Below, piece after piece: positions 44,473-53,848 of a stretch of DNA of 64,000 nucleotides. Position numbers and translations under genes: made by a program. The stretch's first letter is position 1; the number at the start of each line of letters is the position of its first letter. The stretch covers positions 186,001 through 250,000 of the forward strand of contig CAWAOP010000056.1 in assembly GCA_963783505.1 (NCBI GenBank), written 5' to 3'. Below the pieces are notes generated by a model that was not told the DNA's origin, made no database searches, and saw only the letters and a program-made list of their open reading frames with translations. The DNA is from BOG-224 sp963783505 (GTDB lineage Bacteria; Acidobacteriota; Terriglobia; Bryobacterales; Bryobacteraceae).

Positions 44473-46143
44473 ATGAGCGACAAGAAACTGCAAGTCATCC
44501 CGCTGGGCGGCCTCGGCGAGTTCGGCATGAACATGACCGCCATCCGTTACGGGGACGACATCATCGTTATCGACTCGGGAATGATGTTTCCCGACGCCGA
44601 ACTGTTGGGCGTGGACGTCGTCGTGCCCGACCTGACCTACCTGAAAGAAAATCGCGAGCACGTCCGCGCGCTGATCCTGACGCACGGGCACGAGGATCAC
44701 ATCGGTTCCGCGCCGTATTTCCTGGCCGAAATCGGCGCTCCCGTTTACGGATGCGATTTCACGCTCGCGCTCGTGGAGCGGCGCCTCGAAGAGTACGAGT
44801 TGGAACACGAGCCGCGGCTGATCGCGGTCAAGCCCAAGCAGGTAATCGAGTTGGGCCCGTTCCAGGTGGAGTTCATCCACGTCACGCACTCGATCGTAAG
44901 CGCCGTGGCCCTGGCTATCACGACCCCGCTCGGCGTCGTCATCCATACGGGCGATTACAAGGTGGACCCGACGCCCACGGATAACGAGCTGTTCGACCTG
45001 CACACGATCGCGGACTACGGCAAGCGCGGCGTGCTGCTGTTGCTCTCCGATTCCACGAACTCGGACCGGCCGGGCTACACGCAGTCCGAGCGCGCCGTCC
45101 GCCCGCGCATGGAGGAGATCTTCGGCAAAGCGCAGCGGCGCGTGGTGTTTTCCTGCTTCAGCTCTTCCATCCACCGCATTCAATTGGTGCTCGATCTTTC
45201 GCGCGAGTTCAACCGGCGGGTAGCCGTGGTGGGCCGCAGCATGACCGCCGTTACGGAAATCGCCCACTCGCTCGGCTTGCTCGAGATCCCCGACGGCATT
45301 CTGATCCGCCCGCAGGATTACCTGTCGCTCCCGCCGGATCAGGTAACGGCGCTGATTTCCGGCACGCAGGGCGAGCCGATGTCCGCGCTGGCCCGCGCGG
45401 CCGTCGACAATCACAAACACGTTTCCGTGGAGAGCGGCGATACCGTCGTTCTCAGCTCGCGCATCATTCCCGGCAACGAGAAAGCCATCTTCCGGATGAT
45501 CGACCACATGGAACGGCGCGGCGCCGACGTGCTGTACGGTTCGATGAATCCGCCGCTCCACGTTTCCGGCCATGCCAGCGTGGAGGAGATGAAGCTCATC
45601 CTGAATCTGGTGCGCCCGCGCTTCTTCATGCCCATCCACGGCGAATACCGGCAGCTCGCCAAGCACGCGCGTCTGGCCGAGCACCTGCGCTTCGCCGGGC
45701 TGGAAGACAGCTTCATCATGGAATCGGGCGACGTGCTGGAAGTCGACCGCAAAGGCGCGCGCAAAGCGGGCAAAGTTCCCGTGGGCCGCGTGTGCATCGA
45801 CTCCGGCTCGGTGGACGACATCGTGGAGGAGATGGTGATCCGCGACCGCAAGCACTTGTCGGAAGACGGAATCGTCTTGCCGATCATCGCCATCGACCGG
45901 CAGACCGGCCGTCCGGAAAGCCCGCCCGAAATCGTCAGCCGCGGCTTCGCGGTGGCGGAAGACGGCTCGGATTTTATGGAGTTGGCGCGCCAGGTAGTAA
46001 TGAAGACGCTCGAGACTTCCAACCGCGAAGAGACCGCCGACTGGGGCGTCATGAAGGAAAAAATCCGCGCCGACCTGAAGCGCTTCATCGTCAAGAAGAC
46101 CTCGCGCCGGCCGTTGATTATGCCGGTGATTTTGGAAGTCTGA
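44473..46143 (+). CDS. rnj: Ribonuclease J
   Basis: 556 residues. Metallo-beta-lactamase/beta-CASP RNase with both endo- and 5'-exonuclease activity in mRNA decay and rRNA processing. ILTHGHEDHIG holds the HxHxDH zinc motif; SDSTNSDRPGYTQSE, SCFSSSIHRIQ, ISGTQGEPMSAL and SGHAS follow in the usual order; the C-terminal domain is present. Divergent from the metallophosphoesterase operon; the 121-base gap must hold both promoters. Confidence 0.95.
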   Translation: MSDKKLQVIPLGGLGEFGMNMTAIRYGDDIIVIDSGMMFPDAELLGVDVVVPDLTYLKENREHVRALILTHGHEDHIGSAPYFLAEIGAPVYGCDFTLALVERRLEEYELEHEPRLIAVKPKQVIELGPFQVEFIHVTHSIVSAVALAITTPLGVVIHTGDYKVDPTPTDNELFDLHTIADYGKRGVLLLLSDSTNSDRPGYTQSERAVRPRMEEIFGKAQRRVVFSCFSSSIHRIQLVLDLSREFNRRVAVVGRSMTAVTEIAHSLGLLEIPDGILIRPQDYLSLPPDQVTALISGTQGEPMSALARAAVDNHKHVSVESGDTVVLSSRIIPGNEKAIFRMIDHMERRGADVLYGSMNPPLHVSGHASVEEMKLILNLVRPRFFMPIHGEYRQLAKHARLAEHLRFAGLEDSFIMESGDVLEVDRKGARKAGKVPVGRVCIDSGSVDDIVEEMVIRDRKHLSEDGIVLPIIAIDRQTGRPESPPEIVSRGFAVAEDGSDFMELARQVVMKTLETSNREETADWGVMKEKIRADLKRFIVKKTSRRPLIMPVILEV

Positions 46144-46147
46144 AGTG

Positions 46148-46168
46148 GGGCAGGTTCCCGACCTGCCC
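46148..46168 (+). terminator. Probable terminator of rnj (GGGCAGG hairpin, copy 2)
   Basis: Stem GGGCAGGT/ACCTGCCC (8 bp), loop TCCCG, followed by TTAATTT, only 4 bases after the rnj stop. The same hairpin occurs at 22374-22394 and 50274-50294 without a T-rich tail, so the unit is a mobile or recurrent palindrome that here can act as terminator. Confidence 0.5.
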
Positions 46169-46255
46169 TTAATTTGTGATGAACCGAGCCCCGGCGAAGG
46201 CCCGGCGTCTCTCTCCCGCGCCCGATTCGGAGCGCTCCGTGCCGGCGCGCGGCGG

Positions 46256-46627
46256 TCATCGTTTGGCATGTTGCCGAAGCCAGCCATCCAGTGCTTCGAA
46301 CCGCATTCGGCCGGTTTCGTAGAGGCCTGTCAAGAATGAGAACGCGTCGAAATCGTCGAACTCCAGTTCATAGCCATTGACACGCAAGAACGCTGCCGTC
46401 ACGGTCACAGCGGCGCGTTTGTTTCCGTCGACGAAGGCATGGTTCTGAGAGAGGCTTTCCCAGAGCGCGGCCGCTTCCTGAATGAGGTCAGCGTAATATC
46501 CGCTGCGGGGTCGAGCTAGGGCCGCCTCCAGGGCGCCGTGGTCCCGTATGCCGTCCGCACCCCCGAAGCGCGCTATCAATCGGGCGTGAACGGCGACCGT
46601 CTCGTCAACCGTGGGATATCGGGTCAC
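46256..46627 (-). CDS. doc: Doc-type toxin, Fic fold
   Basis: 123 residues. HAFVDGNKRAA is the Fic/Doc active-site motif (HxFxxGNKR), as in Doc kinases that phosphorylate EF-Tu. IHDHGALEAALARPR-like start (RDHGALEAALARPRSGYYAD) is typical of Doc. GTG at 46627 overlaps the antitoxin stop (GTGA); the longer open frame upstream lies inside the antitoxin gene. Confidence 0.9.
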   Translation of the reverse strand: MTRYPTVDETVAVHARLIARFGGADGIRDHGALEAALARPRSGYYADLIQEAAALWESLSQNHAFVDGNKRAAVTVTAAFLRVNGYELEFDDFDAFSFLTGLYETGRMRFEALDGWLRQHAKR

Positions 46628-46809
46628 TGGGCGAGGCGCTGCAAGAGATCCGGATGTTCGGCGATGAACTCGTCGGCAGCCCGGAGAATCGGCGATTCGG
46701 AGCCGGCGGGCGCGTCCCGTCCCTTCAGGTAATCGATGAACCGAAGCACGGCGTCCTGCTCCTGCTGCGTGAGCGATCGGACAAGGTCGGTTAAGCTCGG
46801 AGTGCCCAT
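46624..46809 (-). CDS. Antitoxin of the Doc pair
   Basis: 61 residues, starting MGTPSLTDLVRSLTQQEQDA. Acidic C-terminus (ILRAADEFIAEHPDLLQRLA) suits a Fic-inhibiting helix, as in Phd. Its stop overlaps the toxin start by 4 bases. I assign the role mainly by position; the sequence is not a clear Phd match. No operator palindrome was found in the short upstream gap. Confidence 0.7.
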   Translation of the reverse strand: MGTPSLTDLVRSLTQQEQDAVLRFIDYLKGRDAPAGSESPILRAADEFIAEHPDLLQRLAQ

Positions 46810-46960
46810 TCGGTGTCCCCACTCGAAGTATACCGCCCACGCACAGTCCTGTCGGGGCGGTCGGGCCAAACGCGAACTATCGCGGAACGGTCGTGGAGTG
46901 AACGGCCACCGCGGCCCGCCGCCGCCGTTACGCATGGCAGTGAAGGGGGAAATCGATAAT

Positions 46961-48994
46961 CTACGTGCTCACAACCACCAGCCCAGCAAAGTCCTTCGGC
47001 TGGTATTTCTCGAAGTCCTCCTGTCGTACGAAGAGCGGCTTAAACACCCGCTTGCCATCGTGCGCCGTGGCATCGGCGCACCACTGTTGCAGCCGCTCCC
47101 ACTTCGGCGGATCGTCGAGGTCTTCCCTGCCTTTCGTTTCGATGACCCAGAGCTCCGTGTCGGTGCGCTTGACGAGGAAGTCCGGGTAGTAGTTCGCGAT
47201 GCTCCCGTCCGCGTTTCGGTACTCCATGCGGAACTGCGTGCTCTGGGAGTTCTTGGCGAACGAGATGATGTCCGGGCAGCCGTCCAAAAACGCCGCCACA
47301 TTCAGTTCGAACCCGTTATCCGCAACAATTCTGTTGAACACCGACCGCTTGGGAACAAGGAAGGCTTGGTCCTTCACCAGATGCGGTCGCGTTTTGCTGA
47401 GCTTAATCGTGTCCCGGATTTCAGTGCTTCCCCTGTCCTGAACCGTCAGCGCGTTGATCGCGCTCTTGAATCCCTCCGTGATCGTCCGCACCGCCTCAAT
47501 CTCGGAGAGATTCCGCAGGACGTTTAAATCGGCCAGATCAACCGCCTGTTGGAATAACTCCGTTTTCACGAAGGTTTTCATCTTCCCAAAGAGGACGTCG
47601 AAGCCACCCACCAGCCGGAGGTCTCGCATAACGTTACGGGCGAAGAATCCGACCACGTTCTGATAGCTCGGCTCGAAGACCGAATCTAGCACGGTCGTGT
47701 GGCTGGCCTCTTCGGTGTCGATATCCCGGAAAACGATCTCCCGCTGCTGTTCCTCCGAGAACTGCTTCAGCGGAAGCCGTTGGTTGCCCAGCTTGGCTAC
47801 ATCGATTCCTTCGAGGTTCTTGTGCTCCCGGTAAATGCGCGGAGCCAGCACGGGCATTTCGATGTCGAGCTGGTCGATGTCCTTGTGGCTGTTTTCCCGA
47901 TCCACTTCCACGACCATCGGCGATTTCGGCCCCGTCCCCGCGCCCATCGGCTGATACTCCAGATCGACTCCTTCCACCTTGATGGACTCGACGAACTCCA
48001 TGAAAGCTTGCGTTCCGATCACACTTACCTTTTCCGGCACGTCCTGCCCTCGGAACATTCGCCGGAGACCGCGTCCCGGGGTTTGTTCCGGGAGAATCCT
48101 GCTTTTCGAGGAGTAGGGCCGCAGGCCTACAATCGACGTGACGTTTTGCACGTCCCAGCCCTCACGCAACACGATCACCGAAACAATCGCCTTGTACGGG
48201 CTTTCGGGGCTGTCAATCACGCGGGACGCCGCCCGCAGCTTGTCCAGCTCTTCTTTGCTCTTGCCCGTGGAGGCTTCGGAAACCTCACCGTTGTTCTTGG
48301 TGTGGATCACCAGCACCGCATCTTTCAGTTCGGCGTACCGGGACTCCAGGTATTCCTTCACCTCGTCGCAGTTCCGGGTGTCGTCGGTCATCACGAACAG
48401 AACCGCCTTGCGTCCGAGCTTTTCGAATTCGTCATAGACTTTCTGCCACTCCAGAAAGCCCAGATGCAGGTAGTCTTCATACTGCTCCGTGAACTTCGCG
48501 CTTTTACGCTCGTGCAGCTTGGCGCGGGAAGCCTCATCCGGAAGCACCGGCGTCTTGACGACACCCTGCCGGATGGCTTCCACCAGCGGGTAGTCGCTGA
48601 CGGTCTGCACGAAGATGGCCCCGTTATTGTGTTTCGGCGTGGCCGTCAGATCGAACTGGGCGGAGAGATTGCTCCCCTTCTGTCTCAGCCGCAGAGCAAT
48701 GTCCTCAATGCTCTTAAACCACGCGCTGCCCGGATCGTGGACGTGATGCGCTTCGTCGTTCAGAATCACGAGGTCCGGCACGTCGCGAACGATCACGCTG
48801 AGATCGACCTGGCTGTCGGTCGTCTTTCCCGTGGGCTTTTTCCCAAGGAAATAGTCTGTCGTGTCGTCGTCCTCGAAGGTCGCCGCGCTGTCGCCTTCAT
48901 AAACCCTGTGAATGTTGCTCAGAAAGAGATTGCCAGTCTCCGACACCAGCCCGATCTCATCCTGTTGCATCCGACCTCTTCCATACGATTTCAT
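46961..48994 (-). pseudogene. res: Type III restriction enzyme Res subunit, N-terminal third deleted
   Basis: About 670 residues of a type III restriction helicase-nuclease. Present: DEAH box (LVILNDEAHHVHD), TATP motif, the second RecA half (VIVLREGWDVQNVTSIVGLR, EQTPGRGLRRMF) and the C-terminal endonuclease-like domain (YYPDFLVKRTDTELWVIETK). Missing: Walker A and the start of the helicase. The frame begins directly where the truncated methyltransferase remnant ends, at about 48961-48975, so a single deletion removed the mod 3' end and the res 5' end. It cannot make an active helicase. Confidence 0.85.
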
Positions 48995-49637
48995 TCAAAA
49001 AATGCTCTCTCCCAAACATCTCTTCCATGATTAGGCGAATCCCACTGTTCACCCGCCAGTCGCAATGAACGTAAATCGAACCATCCTCTGAAAGCAGGTC
49101 GTGAATAAGACGAAGACGTTCGAAGATCATGGAATAATACGAGTCTGTCCCTCGACCCCAGGTGTCCCGGTATGCCAACTCCTCTATGACGCTTGGCTCT
49201 TTCGTGAACGTCTCCCCATCCCCAATTTCGAGATCGATTGAGAAATCCGCCCCCACATCGAAGGGCGGATCGATGTAAACGAGCTTCAGCCCACCCGCCT
49301 TCTCGATTTCTTGTCGCAGCGGCCCGTTCTTGAGTGAAGCAAGCACCAGTTTGTTGTCGCCCCAGATCAGTTTGTTGCTCCAGCCCCCGGCCTGGCGGCC
49401 TGTCTTTGCGTCGTAATCGAAAAGCCCGCCGATCTGAGCGTTCATTTCCGCTCTGGGCTCGTCGATTTGCTCGATGGACTAAAAAGGCAGCACCACGCTG
49501 GTGACTTCCGAGGTCTTGCCCGGCCAGATCAATTCGGTTTCGTGCGGCTCCGCGAACAGCACCGCCCGGCATTTCGGCGGCAGCGGTTCGCCCGCATCGA
49601 TCATCGCCTTGATCTGTTCCTTTTCCCTATCCGTCAT
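48957..49637 (-). pseudogene. mod: Type III DNA methyltransferase Mod, amber stop and 3' truncation
   Basis: The 5' part of a type III site-specific DNA methyltransferase. From ATG at 49637 (GGAGGAG upstream) it reads MTDREKEQIKAMIDAGEPLP to TSVVLPF, then a TAG at 49479-49481, then continues in frame as SIEQIDEPRAEMNAQIGGLF. A CAG-to-TAG change at that codon explains this. The catalytic motif VYIDPPFDVGADF follows. The frame ends abruptly after NEIVWKRSDA at the deletion junction with res. A 162-residue frame from 49445 could still be translated but lacks the target-recognition domain. Confidence 0.85.
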
Positions 49638-50447
49638 AGCCCTGGCGCTCCTCCGATACCCGCTGCCGAATTAGCCTTTTGCGGCCTTTGGCGCCCGTTC
49701 ATCGTACTTCCAGCAATCGCCCCCCGTCCAGGCCACGAGGGCCCCTACGGAACGCGCCAAGCTAGTCGCGAGGCCCCCATCGCCAACCCGTGGAAACGTG
49801 CCTTGACCTGAGCAAGGTGGTTCGCCATAGCCTAAGAAGTAGTGTTCATTATTGGCTGTTAAACCCAATAGTTGAACGATCCCCCCCGGCCGTGATCGAG
49901 TCCCAGCCCCATTCTCGTTGATAGCATTGACCTTAGCCGAAAGCCTCCGATCCCCGTGATGTAATCTGGAACCGGAGGGGGAATTTGTCCGTGACACCGC
50001 AACAAAATCCGCTTTGCCGCGTCGGCGCCACAAATACCGCGCGCCAAACGCTCGGCCTCCGGCGGCGGCGCTTGCTCTCGCAGGGGCACCTTTGGGACCC
50101 CCTGGGGATACCAAACAAACCCAGGAAGTTGTTGAAAATAAAGGAACGCAAAAAAACAAGCCCAGTTTAGAGGCAGGATGTCGCGGTGCCGCCCCGCTCC
50201 TGGTCCGCTGCAAGGCGCCGCGCGGGAAGGTGGCCACTCGCGGCACGGCCGGGGAGCTTGGAGGTGTAGAGCGGGGCAGGCTCCCGACCTGCCCCCATTT
50301 GTGGTCGGCCGAGGCCTGGCGAGGGTCGGGGGGCTTCCCTTTCTGTTCCGCTTGTAACGGCTTTTACGCGGCGGCCATTGTGGGAGAATAGAGCGGTTGG
50401 CAGCCGTTGGGTCAGAGGCCGGGGTTGCCCTGTTGGGAAAGGCGCTT
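49638..50447. other. 810-base region without a recognisable gene
   Basis: Upstream of the broken restriction locus. A 191-codon minus-strand frame is open (49671-50246) but shows no signal, domain or ribosome site. The stretch 50105-50165 is A-rich and ends in runs of A, unlike its surroundings. A third copy of the GGGCAGG hairpin is at 50274-50294. It may be decayed foreign DNA belonging with the restriction remnant. No RNA gene seen. Confidence 0.5.
50274..50294. repeat. GGGCAGG hairpin, copy 3
   Basis: GGGCAGG, loop CTCCCGA, CCTGCCC. The loop differs from copies at 22374 and 46148 by one or two bases while the 7-bp arms are identical. Nothing directly adjacent is a gene end. Confidence 0.6.
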
Positions 50448-50771
50448 GTGAGTCAAGAGCCGCAGACTCCGTTCGATTCCATCGAGGGGTCGCATGAGTA
50501 CGTCGCCCTGCTGGCGGAAGCGTTAGCCGAGGCGCGGCGAGACGTGGAAGCCGAGATAGCCACCGCCGAAAGCGAAAACGCGACTCGCCGGAAGGAAGCG
50601 CTGCTGCTGGTCTCGTACAGTCTGGCGAAGCTGGACGTCCACATCACGACGAGCCGCCGCATTCTCAACGACTTGCGCACTCTGCGCCGCCTGTTATTGG
50701 ATGAGCGCGGCCACGCGCCTGGCGAGCCCCCGGCCGAGCGGGGCGAGGTGGCGGCCGAAGAAGGCTCCTGA
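50448..50771 (+). CDS. Conserved small soluble protein, unknown function
   Basis: 107 residues, largely helical with heptad-like spacing of Leu/Ala (EYVALLAEALAEARRDVEAE, SYSLAKLDVHITTSRRILND, LRTLRRLLLDER) and a disordered Pro/Glu tail. GTG at 50448 is chosen because the region before it is less protein-like; the frame is open to 50397. No signal peptide. I recall similar acidobacterial proteins but no function. Confidence 0.65.
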   Translation: MSQEPQTPFDSIEGSHEYVALLAEALAEARRDVEAEIATAESENATRRKEALLLVSYSLAKLDVHITTSRRILNDLRTLRRLLLDERGHAPGEPPAERGEVAAEEGS

Positions 50772-50842
50772 GCCGCGAGGCGGCCCTCGATGGTGCTAGA
50801 TTCAAGTGTTGGAATTCGGGCTAAACCCAGGATGTGGAGACT

Positions 50843-51970
50843 ATGTTCTTGACCTTACGTCGCAGCTTTACAGTTGCAATCGTCGTATTCATTGGCGCGG
50901 CCTCGGCGGGCGCGGCCACTATTTCGAAGGCCGCATTCGGCAAGGCTCCGAACGGCTCCGCCATCGACATCTACACGCTCAAGAATAAGAGCGGAATGGA
51001 AGCCCGCGTCATGACCTTCGGCGGCACGCTGGTATCGCTGAAGACGCCGGACAAAAAGGGCGTGATGGATGATATCGTCCTCGGCTTCGACACGCTGGAT
51101 GGGTATGTAAGCCACACCGGCCTCTTCTTCGGCGCAACCATCGGGCGCTACGCCAATCGCATCGGCGCGGCTAAGTTCACCCTGGATGGCAAGGAGTTCA
51201 AGCTCGCTCCGAACAACAATGGCAACTCGCTGCATGGCGGCCCGGGCGGATTCGACCGCTGCGTCTGGACGGCGCGCGAGTTGCCGGATGGCGGGCTGGA
51301 GCTTACCTACCTGAGCAAAGACGGCGAAGAGGGGTATCCCGGCAACCTGAAAGTCACCACCACCTACCATCTCACCGATAACGACGAGCTGCGCATCGAT
51401 TACGCCGCGACCACGGACAAGGCCACCGTGCTCAACCTGACGAATCACTCCTACTTCAACCTGAAAGGGGCGGGGAACGGGGACGTCCTCGGCCACCAGG
51501 TCATGATCGATTCGTCGCGCTACACGCCGACGGACAAGGGACTGATTCCCACCGGCGAGCTTCGCAACGTCGCGGGAACGCCATTCGACTTCCGAAAGTC
51601 TACCGCCATCGGCGCGCGCATTGACCAGAAGGACGAACAACTGGTCTTCGCCGGCGGCTACGATCACAACTGGATCTTGAACGCTCCGCCGACTCTCCAG
51701 CACGCGGTTACCGAGGTGTTCGAGCCCGAAAGCGGCCGTGTGGTTACCGTGGCGACAACCGAACCGGGCATACAGTTCTACACGGGGAATTTTCTGGACG
51801 GGACCGTGAAAGGCAAGGGCGGCAAGGTCTACATCAAGCGCTCCGCGCTGACGCTGGAAACCCAGCATTATCCCGATTCGCCGAATCACCCGGCTTTCCC
51901 GACCACCGTTCTGCGGCCCGGACAGCAGTTCCAGAGCACGACCGTATTCAAGTTCCTGGTCCGCAAGTAA
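50843..51970 (+). CDS. galM: Secreted aldose 1-epimerase (mutarotase)
   Basis: 375 residues, full length. Signal peptide MFLTLRRSFTVAIVVFIGAA. Interconverts alpha and beta anomers of hexoses. Active-site features: GATIGRYANRI, NNGNSLHGGPGGFDR, LNLTNHSYFNLKG (catalytic His) and TTEPGIQFYTGN (catalytic Glu). ATG at 50843 follows GTGGAG at 5 bases and is preferred to GTG at 50834. Periplasmic location is inferred from the signal peptide. Confidence 0.92.
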   Translation: MFLTLRRSFTVAIVVFIGAASAGAATISKAAFGKAPNGSAIDIYTLKNKSGMEARVMTFGGTLVSLKTPDKKGVMDDIVLGFDTLDGYVSHTGLFFGATIGRYANRIGAAKFTLDGKEFKLAPNNNGNSLHGGPGGFDRCVWTARELPDGGLELTYLSKDGEEGYPGNLKVTTTYHLTDNDELRIDYAATTDKATVLNLTNHSYFNLKGAGNGDVLGHQVMIDSSRYTPTDKGLIPTGELRNVAGTPFDFRKSTAIGARIDQKDEQLVFAGGYDHNWILNAPPTLQHAVTEVFEPESGRVVTVATTEPGIQFYTGNFLDGTVKGKGGKVYIKRSALTLETQHYPDSPNHPAFPTTVLRPGQQFQSTTVFKFLVRK

Positions 51971-52016
51971 GCGGGGGACCGACCGGCGGGCGTGCCATTC
52001 AGTACAATTGCATATC

Positions 52017-53222
52017 GTGAGGGTTGTCGCATTACTGATCGCCGCGGCAACCGCCGTTTCGGCGGCGGATATCCCGGCTGTGCTGGTTTCCGTCGGCGAG
52101 GCCGATCCGATTCGAAGCGCTATCGTGCGCAACGAGGCGTGGACTCAGGATCCAGTCAAGCGCTTGCGGGCGGATGCCGACCGCGCTCTCAGGGAAGGCC
52201 CATGGACCGTGACTTCGGATCGGCCCGTGGGTCGGGACCTCGACTCTCACATCTATTACAGCGAGCCCGTGTTTCCGCAATCCGGCGCGTCGCGGCTCGG
52301 CCGGGGGACCGCTCCGGCCGACGCTCCAACGGCGCGGTTTGACGCAAACCGCACGGCATTGCGCGAGATGTCGGACGCGGTCTTCAGCCTTGGGACCGCG
52401 GCGTTCTTACTGGATGACAGGCGCTACGCGCAACGCGCGGCCGTGGTGATCGACACGTGGTTCCTGAATCCCAAAACGCGGATGGAGCCGACTTTCGGCC
52501 ACGCCCAGAGCGGAACCGGCCCGAACGCGATCGCGGCGGACGCGGGAGTTCTCGATGCCCGGCCCCTGATACGCGCCATTCAGGGGATGTCTTTCCTGGC
52601 GGAGAGCGGCGATTGGGATGTCAAAGAACAGGCCGCCATTCATAAGTGGTTCGGGGATTACATGAAGTGGCTGGCCCAGGCGGGTTCCTCGGAAGCCGGC
52701 GGTCGCGGGGCCGCCGCCGCTTCCGCATGGTGGGCAGCGGAGATGGCCGCCGCGGCCGCGTTCAACGAGGACGCGGTTGCGCAGCGCGCGGCAGTCGAGT
52801 TTTACAGAGCCCACGCCATTCCGCGCGAGATCGGGACGAGGCCCGCGGCTCCCCAAGGGGCAGGCCGCGGAGCGGCAGTTCCAGGCGGCAGCGCGCTGGA
52901 TGGATTGGCCACGTTTTGCCGGATCGCCGCCGTCCGCGGAGCCGATCTTTGGAACACGCACGCGGCGGATGGGGCCAGCCTGAGCGCCGTCGCGGATGCC
53001 TTCGAAGCGGGCCTCGCCGCGTCCGGAAATCAAGGCGCGCAACGGGGCGCCACGCCCCGTACGAGTGGACTCGACTTCCTCGCCTTCGCCGGCATGGGGC
53101 TGAACAAGCCCGATTGCATCGCTCAGTTCCGAAGGCTGGAGCGCCCCGGTACGGCGTGGCTGGCGCTTGTCGATCTGTTGGTAGGACGCTGGGAAGCGTC
53201 GGCGCATCAGACGCGGCACTGA
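52017..53222 (+). CDS. Alginate-lyase-family secreted protein, active site apparently lost
   Basis: About 401 residues with signal peptide (MRVVALLIAAATAVSAAD when started at GTG 52017; TTG 52008 is an alternative). It matches the PF05426-like alpha/alpha-toroid: DSHIYYSEPVF, AAVVIDTWFLNPKTRMEPTF, GHAQSGTG. Where active members have NNH-x-x-W-Y, this protein reads AAAASAWWAAEMAAA, so the catalytic Asn and His are missing; the downstream RSLSYS-like region is also replaced. Probably a pseudoenzyme or a binding protein. A TACAAT at 52003-52008 may be its -10 box. Confidence 0.7.
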   Translation: MRVVALLIAAATAVSAADIPAVLVSVGEADPIRSAIVRNEAWTQDPVKRLRADADRALREGPWTVTSDRPVGRDLDSHIYYSEPVFPQSGASRLGRGTAPADAPTARFDANRTALREMSDAVFSLGTAAFLLDDRRYAQRAAVVIDTWFLNPKTRMEPTFGHAQSGTGPNAIAADAGVLDARPLIRAIQGMSFLAESGDWDVKEQAAIHKWFGDYMKWLAQAGSSEAGGRGAAAASAWWAAEMAAAAAFNEDAVAQRAAVEFYRAHAIPREIGTRPAAPQGAGRGAAVPGGSALDGLATFCRIAAVRGADLWNTHAADGASLSAVADAFEAGLAASGNQGAQRGATPRTSGLDFLAFAGMGLNKPDCIAQFRRLERPGTAWLALVDLLVGRWEASAHQTRH

Positions 53223-53223
53223 A

Positions 53224-53382
53224 GGCCGAAGAGTGAATACTGAATGCTGAAGACCGAAGGGTGAAGACCGAAGTCTCCCGGCGTCTGTGCGGCGGCGGGC
53301 GCTACCTCGCGCCAAGCCGGGGCATTCCAGCTTCCGTATTCTGCCTTCAGTATTCAGCCTTCAGTCTTCCGCGGTTCGCTAT
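53224..53382. repeat. Inverted pair of heptamer tracts
   Basis: Left tract: TGAATAC, TGAATGC, TGAAGAC, CGAAGGG, TGAAGAC, CGAAGTC (about 53235-53276). Right tract, opposite strand sense: TTCCGTA, TTCTGCC, TTCAGTA, TTCAGCC, TTCAGTC, TTCCGCG (about 53333-53374). They flank a 55-base GC-rich centre and could pair imperfectly over about 40 bases. Lies between the alginate-lyase-like gene and a small secreted protein. Confidence 0.75.
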
Positions 53383-53401
53383 CATATCAGCAGGTTTCGC
53401 C

Positions 53402-53848
53402 ATGCGAGTCTGTATCGAACGCGGCGCGGCCGCGCTGGTGTTTTCGCTTTTGCTGCCACTGGCCCCCGGTCAAGATCCGGGTGCGTCTCAACAACAAACG
53501 ACGCCTTCCTCGTCGGGGCAATCGAGTTCCTCCGGGTCGGCGAACGGGACTGAAATCGGGAATCCGGGGGAGCCGGAAGGTCCGCATTATGTCGCTCCGC
53601 CCGCGCCGGGCGGGCGCGGCGGAAGGGCCGGTCCGCCAGGCTTCGTGTTCCATTCCGCCGAAGCCCAGCGCAGGATGGATCAGCAGGAGAACATGAAGGA
53701 TGCGACCGCGCTGGCGTTGCTCTCGGTAAGGCTCAAGCGCGAGATCGAGGAGAGCAACGGAATGGTTCTTTCCCTGGAGACTGTGAGAAGAACAGATGAG
53801 ATCGAGAAGCTGGTCAAACGGATTCACGCGCGCCTGGTGCACAATTAG
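53402..53848 (+). CDS. Small secreted Ser/Gly-rich protein
   Basis: 148 residues. Signal peptide MRVCIERGAAALVFSLLLPL, then a disordered Ser/Gln/Gly/Pro stretch to about residue 80, and a C-terminal helical segment (NMKDATALALLSVRLKREIE). ATG at 53402 is chosen; an in-frame start further upstream lies in the heptamer repeat. Overlaps the next gene by 53 bases. No known family. Confidence 0.65.
   Translation: MRVCIERGAAALVFSLLLPLAPGQDPGASQQQTTPSSSGQSSSSGSANGTEIGNPGEPEGPHYVAPPAPGGRGGRAGPPGFVFHSAEAQRRMDQQENMKDATALALLSVRLKREIEESNGMVLSLETVRRTDEIEKLVKRIHARLVHN

Noticed and set aside
44452..46287. Minus-strand frame of 611 codons opposite RNase J
   Set aside because: It mirrors the RNase J gene on the other strand, is rich in His, Arg and Gln as expected from GC-rich antisense reading, and has no family motif.
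50855..52132. Minus-strand frame opposite galM
   Set aside because: The galM reading is conserved throughout; the antisense frame has no recognisable feature.
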